The notes under the pieces are model-generated. The model saw nothing but the letters and a program-made list of their open reading frames with translations. It ran no database searches and was not told the origin of the DNA. From Cheiracanthium punctorium (lineage: Eukaryota; Arthropoda; Arachnida; Araneae; Cheiracanthiidae), in assembly GCA_038373885.1 (NCBI GenBank), contig JAWZYV010019913.1, positions 484,001-548,000 of the forward strand: a stretch of DNA of 64,000 bases, in the 5' to 3' direction. The position numbers and the translations under genes were made by a program. Below, one piece after another: positions 56,479 to 64,000 of the stretch (position 1 is its first letter; every line of letters starts with the position of its first letter).

Positions 56479-57221
56479 AATATTATTGACTTAAAAATAA
56501 ATTCCACTTTATAATGGGTAAATGGGTATGCTCTAAGCTTCGGTCCTAGGTTTATTATTAATGTTTAGCATTTTCATCTGCGACTATAAAATACATGCCG
56601 TATTTATAATATAGTTATCATAAATATTTTTTAGTTGAAAACAAAAAATTAAACTAATCATCATTTGTTTTTTTAAAGTTAGCTCAAAATTTGTCTATGA
56701 ATTTTAACCCACTATCATCCGATCGAGCTGAAACTTTTGCACGCATGTGAAATTTCGGTGACGCTAAGTATTGCTTTCTTTAATTTTTCAATGCTTTTTT
56801 TTTTAACTATCAAATATCTTCTCCCAATCCCCCCAAAAAAGTGTTATCGCACATGTATCAACTCATATCTTTTTAATTATTGGTCGGCAATTTTTTATCA
56901 TTGCATACTCGGAAAGTTTTGATTCCAAAAAAAGATAAAATCGGTTATCCCTAGCTTAAATTTTTAATTGTTAGTTTTTTCGAAAGAAGATAAATTATTG
57001 TTTTCAATTTCTTTTATATCGTGACAACCAACAACAATTATATATTCTAGGTATATTTGAAAATTTCACTGAATACAGAGTGTCCTTTCCTAAATCATAT
57101 AACCCTTTGAAGCGCAACCCTTTCCCAATGCTGAAAAAAGGGCAGCCGTTGCCATCGCTCGACTTAACTACCAGCAAGATGGCGGGCGATCGAAACGTTC
57201 AATGCGTGCCACAGATGTAGA
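56479..57221. other. Gene-free AT-rich DNA
   Basis: No supported gene or repeat ends. A GC-richer patch at 57107-57220 begins ATAACCCTTTGAAGCGC, which may be a lone piggyBac-like end. Confidence 0.45.
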
Positions 57222-57285
57222 GACCCTTTTTTTGACGACAGCTGGCTGTGCTCGCGCACAGCCAGCTGTCGTCAAAAAAAGGGTC
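57222..57285. repeat. Perfect hairpin, 30-bp arms and 4-base loop
   Basis: The left arm 57222-57251 starts GACCCTTTTTTTGACGACAG. The right arm 57256-57285 is its exact reverse complement. The loop is TCGC. The right arm touches the SINE that starts at about 57287. Confidence 0.97.
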
Positions 57286-57286
57286 G

Positions 57287-57560
57287 GCCCAACCAGTGGC
57301 TGAGCGCATAGCACTCTGAACTGGGAGACGGAATGTGCCTGGTTCAAAACCAGGTCGCATCCGCCAACCTAACCGTTAGGAATTTTCCGTGGTTTCCTCC
57401 AAAACTTAGCGTAAATAGGGGTTAGAATCCCTCAGAAAGACCCCCAAGGGGAGCACCCACACCCATCGGCATAGATCCTACTTGTAGATAATTGGCCGTA
57501 ATCCCCCAACCCAACACAACTAATTGATTCCGGATAAGAAAAGGCATAGGGACCCTCTGC
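57287..57560 (+). mobile_element. tRNA-derived SINE, family 2, copy 1
   Basis: A-box-like GTGGCTGAGCGCATAG and B-box-like GCCTGGTTCAAAACCAGG, followed by a body CCTAACCGTTAGGAATTTTCC, GTGGTTTCC and GGGGTTAGAATCCCT. It is about 80% alike to 58437-58622. Confidence 0.75.
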
Positions 57561-57616
57561 ACCTGTATTTTTTGAGATAAAAATATAGTGAGCAAATCAA
57601 AACAATACAAAAAATC

Positions 57617-57825
57617 TAGGAATTTTTCTTGGAAATAATGGATAGTTGAGGGCCCTAAAATTCCAAGGAATGTTGCATGAAAATACCAGGAACTATATTG
57701 AACAGCTCAGGAAAGATCCACTGAGTTGCATATTGTTCAGTAAAGTTCTTGGTATTTTCGTGCAACTTTCCTTGGAATTTAGGGCACCTCAGCTGCCTAT
57801 AATTTTCAAGGAACACTACTGGAAT
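57617..57825. repeat. Long imperfect inverted repeat
   Basis: AAATTCCAAGGAATGTTGCA and GAAAATACCAGGAACT (57658-57695) pair with AGTTCTTGGTATTTTCGTGC and AACTTTCCTTGGAATTT (57745-57781). Outer parts extend to 57617 and 57825. A foldback MITE is likely; no target duplication was found. Confidence 0.7.
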
Positions 57826-58214
57826 TTTTTTTAATTATTTTTTTTTTACAGTTCTAGTCATTTTTAAGTGAACTGCCTGTTTTTTAAGGTCATGAGACCA
57901 CTATTCGGTTAAGTGACGGGTTGAACGAAACAGTAAAGTTTTCAAAGGGAAATGTATACTTTCTGTATAGTATTTGTAAGTCTAACTTATCCTTATTTCC
58001 AAGGAACGTTTCTGAATATTTTTACAGTGAAATACGGACTTAAAGCATCAATTACTTGTAAACTAAAAGTATTCGTATTAAAGTATTAGTTTAGATTATG
58101 GTCCAATGCTGTGAAGAGGAAAACGAGTCACCAAAGGAAAGATTGTTCAAAAGCGCTTTCTACTCTAGAAGCGATCCTGAAACTATGAACAAAGTTTATG
58201 TCTCTTGAACAGAT

Positions 58215-58316
58215 ATTTACATATAGTTTTTTTCTTTCTGAAAACTGAATTTGGTGGCCCCTTAGAAATATGAGGCCCGAGGCGCGCGCCTCATGCGCCT
58301 ATTGGGAAATCCGCCA
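58215..58316. mobile_element. Lone hAT-type right end
   Basis: Ends GGGAAATCCGCCACTGA, the inverse of CAGTGGCGGATTTCCC. Preceded by GAGGCGCGCGCCTCATGCGCC, a GC-rich palindrome-like block. No left partner. Confidence 0.45.
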
Positions 58317-58436
58317 CTGACCATACTCTTTACAAAAATTGATATTCCATTGAACGAATTGCTTCGATTTAATGAACAAATTTGCGGGTCCCAATCAATT
58401 CGTTAAATCGAGGTCCGACTGTATTTCAGGCAAAGG

Positions 58437-58622
58437 GTCACACCGGTGCGTAGCATTAGCGCTTTGAACTGGGAGACGGAAGGTGCCTGGTTCGAAACCA
58501 GGTCGCGTGCGTCGGCCTAACCGTTCGGAGTTCTCCGAGGTTTTTTCCGAAACTTCGAGTGAATGCGGGTTAGGATCCCTTAGAAAGTCTAGGCCTAGAT
58601 CCCTCGAGCCTTTTTTTTTTTC
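58437..58622 (+). mobile_element. tRNA-derived SINE, family 2, copy 2
   Basis: A-box-like GTGCGTAGCATTAGC, then TTTGAACTGGGAGACGGAAG and B box GCCTGGTTCGAAACCAGG. The body reads CCTAACCGTTCGGAGTT and GGTTAGGATCCC, ending in a T tract at 58611-58621. Confidence 0.75.
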
Positions 58623-61079
58623 AATTCTTGAAAAAAGAAATCTGTCATTTGCAAGATATTTGAGTTATCTGTATTTTTTTTTTCAGGTGAACCTTTTATA
58701 AAATGAATAAACTACATCCCATTTAAATATGTCAAATACAATGTCCTATATAAGATTTCAATATTCTGCAAAAAAAGGCAAACAAACTTTGCTCTTTAAT
58801 AATATGAAAGTAATGCATTCTCAAAAAAATTTTTATGTTAAGAATTTAATTTTTCGCACTGGCATGATTTTTACATTTTAACAATAAATGTTTAATTAAG
58901 AGTACCCTAAACGAAAATTGAGCACTTCAATTACTAGAATTTCTCAATAACTAGCTCTAACTACGCATACAATATTTTATGATATTTTTAAATTATAAAG
59001 CATAACGGAAAAAGTAAAACTTTTTTTATTTTCCTCATTTTATTAAAATAAATAAATAAATTGTTTAATCTAAACATTATTTACCGTGATAAAAAAAAAG
59101 ACACCATAAATAAATATATATGTACATACATTATTTCTTTTTTCAAATTAAAAATCAAATTTTAAGCTTTTACACTCTGTATAAAGCTTATTGTGACGAA
59201 CACAAATTTATCAAAAATAAAATAACCATCTTTCTTTCAGAATTCGTAAACAGACAAGCAGCTAAAAAGAACTGTTTTTGAAGAAGATCGCGGAGAAAAA
59301 ATTTCCCTCTTCTCTCTCCCCCCACAGTCATAAAGTCATAAAAGTGTCAAAACTTCCCCCCTCTAAGAAACCCCTTTTATCCTTACGCCCACTCTGCAGG
59401 GGCCGCTTCGCTCACCAGAGGTCGCTCGTTTCCCATCTGAGCAGGGATTTTTTGCGAATGTCGCCTTAACGACGCGATGGTAGAGATTACTCCTTTCTGC
59501 GTCCATCGTTTCTTTCCGGCATGAGTCTTAGATTGTTTCTGCTCTGGCCACAGCCTTGCATAAGCGCATGGCTGGGCAATGCCAGGGCATTCAAAGACCC
59601 ATGCCGGAAAGCAACGATTTATACAGGAGGGAGAATTTTCTGCCATTGTATCTTAGCAACGACGGTAGTGAACAGGTTAAAGCAAACAAGAAACTAAAAT
59701 ATTGTTTTAACTACTGCTCTTAAAGCCTAATCCAAAGCGTATCTAATTCAATGTATATGTGCTTTGGCCTAATCTTTGAGTGTTATTTTGTTAGTCCTGC
59801 ATAGGTATCAACGCTACGTCCACCCATGCCGATGGATAGAATGCACTCATAAACCTCAATAATAAATACCAATTTCGTTTCGCTTGAAGTGGATGAACGT
59901 TTCTAAAATGTACTCTAAACATTCTCTGCCCATAGGCTGCAAAGCATTGAAATTATTTTGTGTGTTCCTGTAAAAGAACTATAAATGGTACCTACATCCT
60001 TTTCAATAGGGTACATGGTACGGTAATTTTCATTATCACATAAAAATTCGATCGATGGATATATGCGGCAGTTAGAGCACGAGCAGACAAACTGAAAGCA
60101 TAAACATTTCAAGTTCTTTGGAAAGCGTTAAAAAATAAAGGCTTAAAAAGAATGTGAGGCTTAAAGGGGAAAAATGGAATAAGAAAATAATTCTAGCTCG
60201 AAAAGTTAATTTTTCCTGTAATTTAAGAGAAAATGGAAAATTAAGCATATTGATTTCGAAGCTCCTAAGGTCGCGACTCCCCACTATTTGCTATGCCACG
60301 TCTTCCTATTTTAACGGGCCTTTGATCTATACTCTTGCATTTTATCTCTTCTAACTGACCTATTATTTTTCTAAAATCAAATTAAATTACAAAATTGGGG
60401 TTGTTTCTATATGAATGATATGAAAGTAAATTATAATAAAAAGTAGTACAAATATAATCTAATCGGCGGCGGCGATGATCTTTTTCTTGGATTTGACGGA
60501 GCTCCAACAGTTTGTATAGAAATTCTCTTTACATTATGACAGTTATTTCGCGTTCTTCTTTTAGTCATTATCAAAGCAACTACATATCACATTTTGTGCA
60601 CTGCACTTTTTGTCATTTTCTTTTGCTTACAACTACTATATGTTTCATGTTTTTGTGTACAACTGGTTTCAAACTTGTCTTAAATGCACACTGAAGCAAA
60701 CTTTTACTTCATTTTATTAAATGCTAGAGATTTTTTTATTTATTTATTTTTACCAAATTGATGTATTAATAATATCTTAAAAGCTAAATATGGTTTTCTT
60801 CTAATCAAAGTATGCTTAGATTCCAAGGTATGCCAAGGCTCCAAGTATATGTTTGACTTTGGCTCGGTTGCTGTCTAGCTAACCGGAATAGGGGGTTACT
60901 GTTCAAAGTGAATTTCTTTTTCCCATGCATTTCAAAGAAGCAAAGAAAATACATCTATTTCCCAGAAAAGACCACGCTGGACCAAAGGGTGGTGACAGCC
61001 TCAGGCCAGTTGCGGCCTTTTTGCGATATTTTTACTTCTTACAGAATGGTATTTCTTAATTTGTCTCAGGGCAATATAT
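58623..61079. other. Gene-free DNA with a dispersed repeat
   Basis: 59580-59620 (CATTCAAAGACCCATGCCGG) resembles 41726-41750, and 60065-60115 (GAGCAGACAAACTGAAAGCAT) resembles 42590-42630, so this region shares an old repeat with the 2.67-kb tandem unit. No coding sequence supported. Confidence 0.5.
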
Positions 61080-61491
61080 AAGACTGGAACATTTTCGTTG
61101 TTGTTGTTGCCAATGCCCTCTGGCAACCGCGGGGCGGTGCCAGATCCCCCCATATAGGCAGGCGATGGGCGGAAGGGGAGTCTTCCATTTTAATGATCCC
61201 CAGTCGGAGGAAGTCCGACTCAGCTCGGGAGTCCCCTAATTTTGAACCAATTCCAGAGGAGGGACCCAACCCCCCTGAAATCGGCACCACCAGAGGTATC
61301 GTTTAACAACTTGGAGGACATTGGAGCCACGGCGGATTTTACGTGCACCAGCTCCCATTAGCGTACACGCTCCAACAGCAGTCGAACCGAGAGGAAGTTG
61401 ACCCTCTCAAGCACTGGCCAAGCTGGATGTTGCTTCCCTTGCCGTGTTCTTATTGGAACTGAGTTTAGCGCCCAGACCACTGCGGGACAGA
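61080..61491 (-). mobile_element. tRNA-derived SINE with GCACGTNAAATC body
   Basis: Minus strand begins CCCGCAGTGGTCTGGGCGCT (A box), with a B-box-like TCGGTTCGACTGC and a body GGTGCACGTAAAATCCGCCG and CAATGTCCTCC, related to the SINEs at 16731 and 39230. The body extends through GACTCCCGAGCTGAGTC to GGCAACAACAACAACG. Confidence 0.65.
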
Positions 61492-61937
61492 ACATTCTCG
61501 TTCTCATCTTCAGTATTTCTCCCATAGAGATGTGCACAGAAGATTCTTAATTAGATTACTATGGACATGTGAGATAACTTTTTGCATAGGGAAAAATGCC
61601 GAGACAGGTGCTATGGGATGTATGTGGTGTCAACTGCAGAGAGCTGATTTTCCGACTCCTCCTTCTGTGTATCTGGCCACCCAGTGCCGAGCGCTCTTTA
61701 TACATTCCTACTTCTTTCTTTTGACTGATGCGAATGAGAAAGGAATTTCTCACTCGGTTTGGTATGCATTGGAAGTACTAGGACGTCAAAGGGACAAAAG
61801 TTAGGAAAAGTGCCGATTAAAAACTCTTTTGAATACTAAAATGAGAAGTTTGGAATAGCGATTTTGCCGACTGTATTTTCAGTGGGGGGGTGTCTCACCC
61901 CCCCACACCCCCCCGTGGGATCGGCCCTGATAGTGCA

Positions 61938-63435
61938 CCGTTTTATTTCTGTGTCTAGTGCAGCTTTCAAAAAATCATTCTGAATTTTTTCGAGTCCCTG
62001 GCATAATTAGTTTACTTTAATTTATGAAGCAAAACCGTGAAGAAGTTTTTGTTCCTTCGTACTACACAAACGTTAATAAAAAAAAATAATAATAAAAAAT
62101 AGATACTTTCAAACTAAGTTTCGTAAAGTATAAGCTCATTTTCGAAAAAATGCATCATTCAAAATATTATTCGATTTATGATTATTACTGTTTTTTTTTG
62201 TTTTTTTTTTTTTTTTTAAGAAGAAGATTAGAAAACGGTGAGAAACAATGTACAATTTTTCAAAATTTAAAATGAGAAATAGAACAATGTAAGTGCAAAA
62301 GTTACTTGGTTACTAATACGATACTAGTTGGTCCCCAGCCCCCAAGAGGGCCCATGTATGTTGGTGTCATATTTAACCTGGCTAAATAAAAATGGTTGCA
62401 TTTTCGGGTGTCGTGGCTTCAGTTTAGTCAAGGAAGTTTACTAAAAGATGTAAATTCGTAAAAATTATAAGAAGTTTGAGTAATTTATTCATGCCGTATT
62501 TTCATGCGGAGCTCACGGTCTGGTGTATGCATAGAACTGAAAGGAAATGAAAGATGGAAATTAGGGCTTTCTAATAACAGGTTCACTACATCACAATGCC
62601 TTTTATTAATATTTCTTATAGTACGAATATCAATCAGATCGCGTAACCTTGGAAAAGAATCGCCCTGACCGAGCAAAGCAGAATGTGCCTCTCAAAGAAA
62701 ATGAATGGCCAAGAAATTTTTTCCATCGCCATTTTTCCTGCAAGACAAATTCTTCCAACTTCAGCCAAATTGATTGACAGTTCCGAATTCATACGCACTT
62801 TCTTTTACGAGGATGTTTTTATGGTGCCATTTTGTGACTACCTTGTGTCTAAAATGGAAGGTTGTTGTCGTCGATGTATAACTTTTGCCGTAATTAGATG
62901 TTTTCGAGTCCATCGATTTGCACGTGTCTGCTTGTTCAACGTGAGAAACTTCTTACTTTTTAATTGATTTGCGCTGTGGGATCTGAACGCACGCATAGAA
63001 AGTGTTCCTTTTTTTTAGGGGGGGGGGAGGGTTTAATTTGCATAGGATCTCACCGGTGCTCAGCTCCTGCACTTCTTTTCTCAGAGTGAATTTTTACGTA
63101 CTAGGCAAAACAACACCCACCAGTTCATTAAGCCGCAATTTCTCCCCTTTTCTCACACAACCGATTTTAACAGGTAGACCAATCAGGATTCGTTCCGCCT
63201 CGAACCGATCCTGAGACCAACAGATTTTGGATCTTCTTCTGTGTATTGTTTAGATTTCTTCAAAGCTAATTTCAGATTTTTTTCATTTCATTTTACTGTT
63301 ATGTGATATAATGAAAGTATATCCAACACGATTACATGGGGAAAATCTTTGAATTATCGTTATTTTAATATAATACACACTACCGAATTCCGTATTGCAG
63401 AGGTTGCGGGGGTTTACAGCACACCACTGAGTATA
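61938..63435. other. Gene-free DNA
   Basis: No supported gene. T tracts near 62190-62217. The 94-codon frame at 62683-62967 (EDVFMVPFCDYLVSKMEGCC) matches no family I know. A G10 tract lies at 63018-63027. Confidence 0.45.
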
Positions 63436-63712
63436 AAGGCTGGGGTCCACTCGCGTCCGTTTCCGGACGCAGCGGGTTTTTTTTTAATGGTCAAGGCATT
63501 GTACAAAGAGGGATACAGTGCAGGGGCGAAGAATTTATTGACTTTTAATGACCCGTCGGGATTCGCCGCCAAAGGATAACGTGTGAAACCACAAAAGCAC
63601 GTCCACCGCTCAGTGGGGGCACTTTTCTCCCCAATCCGTCTTCAAGATTCTGAAAAATACATTGGGTTCCCTTTCTATCGTACTGAAACGCACGCGAGTG
63701 GACTTTAGCCTT
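63436..63712. mobile_element. MITE with AAGGCTNNNGTCCACTCGCG ends
   Basis: Left AAGGCTGGGGTCCACTCGCG and inverted right AAGGCTAAAGTCCACTCGCG, both continuing with a CGTTTC block. TA or TAA stands at the edges. The ends resemble PIF/Harbinger or ISL2EU-like MITEs, but the superfamily is uncertain. Confidence 0.75.
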
Positions 63713-63865
63713 AAACACGAACTATAGAGAATATTAGAGCTCCGGCACTTTTTTCTGCTAGAAATTAAGCCCTGAGGAGGGGTGGGGGGGCGGGATTTAT
63801 CAAAAAGGGCACTTCCTTTGAGCAAAAAACATCTCACTGGATTCTTTCTATGAACAATGTACAGC

Positions 63866-64000
63866 CAGGCCCCGATTATCACACGGACATAGGGGCACGT
63901 GCCCTGGGCACACATCCAACAATAGGCCAAAAAATTGTATTTAGAGTGACATATAGAGGCACGAAAATCGAACCAGCTATATATAGGGGCACAAAATTTG
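63866..64000. mobile_element. hAT-type MITE of the GGGCCTGACTAT family, cut by window end
   Basis: Starts CAGGCCCCGATTATCACAC. The interior has GTGCCCTGGGCACAC, AATAGGCCAAAAAATT and GGGGCACAAAATTT, matching 19400-19581 and 4029-4374. Confidence 0.65.

Larger units (their letters stand above)
52631..58421. mobile_element. Tigger-like termini 5.8 kb apart
   Basis: TA then CAGTCGAACCTCAATTTAAC at 52631. Inverted right end CAGTCGGACCTCGATTTAAC ends at 58421, followed by TA. Subterminal ATTTAACGAA motifs occur repeatedly at both ends. The space between is filled by hAT MITEs, LTRs and a SINE, with no transposase. It could be one gutted element or two separate ends. Confidence 0.6.
47451..61929. 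mobile_element. 14.5-kb unit bounded by 14-bp TIRs and a perfect 8-bp TSD
   Basis: CAGGGCCGATCCCA opens at 47451 and its exact inverse closes at 61929. ATAGTGCA lies at 47443-47450 and again at 61930-61937. G/C tracts follow the TIRs at both ends (47477-47489; 61883-61914). Later insertions inside include duplicated ACGT arrays, Tigger-like ends, gypsy LTR pieces, hAT MITEs and three SINEs. No hAT transposase is visible. It could be one element swollen by insertions, or two ends of separate related elements; the exact TSD favours a single unit. Confidence 0.6.

Noticed and set aside
62683..62967. 94-codon frame resembling a small cysteine-rich protein
   Set aside because: No signal peptide pattern, no regular cysteine spacing, no known family; chance frame in non-coding DNA is more likely.

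Overview
The window is eukaryotic, AT-rich, non-coding-dominated DNA packed with transposable elements. The element mix (Tc3-like mariner, Tigger/pogo, hAT and piggyBac-like MITEs, Helitron, copia and gypsy scraps, several tRNA-derived SINEs) and the one recognisable gene, a MID1IP1/Spot14-family gene, fit an arthropod genome. An arachnid such as a spider is my guess, but nothing here fixes the order.

Only one intact host gene is supported: a single-exon MID1IP1-like gene on the minus strand (33388-34185). It has a GC-rich upstream block (about 34210-34625) holding a CCAAT box, a CACGTG E-box and a CRE-like site, and lies in an AT-rich stretch (31.1-37.1 kb) almost free of repeats. Nearly every other long reading frame is an accident of repeats. 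The remaining protein traces are broken element genes: a frameshifted Tc3-like transposase (7456-8435), a Tigger transposase C-terminus (13707-14400), a copia gag scrap (15546-15839), a Helitron helicase end (27574-27807) and a gypsy integrase end (55457-55651).

Layout. 0-5.2 kb: dispersed repeats, a hAT-type element with perfect target duplication (2973-3970), then a three-deep nest of hAT-type MITEs (4017-4760). 5.6-9.0 kb: Tc3-like element with a strangely extended left arm, abutted by a piggyBac-like MITE. 9-20 kb: scattered MITEs, a TTGCTCC-repeat element, Tigger, copia remnant, SINEs. 21.1-26.1 kb: a 5-kb unit bounded by hAT-type ends and a perfect 8-bp duplication. 27-31 kb: Helitron end, nested inverted-repeat elements, a foldback element. 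31-37 kb: the gene neighbourhood. 37-40 kb: more MITEs and a SINE. 40.2-46.5 kb: 2.4 tandem copies of a 2.67-kb unit. 47.4-61.9 kb: a 14.5-kb segment bounded by 14-bp inverted ends and a perfect 8-bp duplication, containing duplicated ACGT/TATACG simple arrays, Tigger-like ends, two head-to-head LTRs, SINEs and a perfect 30-bp hairpin. 62-64 kb: two further MITEs.

The nesting and target duplications give a relative insertion history at many sites. All family calls rest on termini, target duplications and motifs read by eye; no database search was possible.
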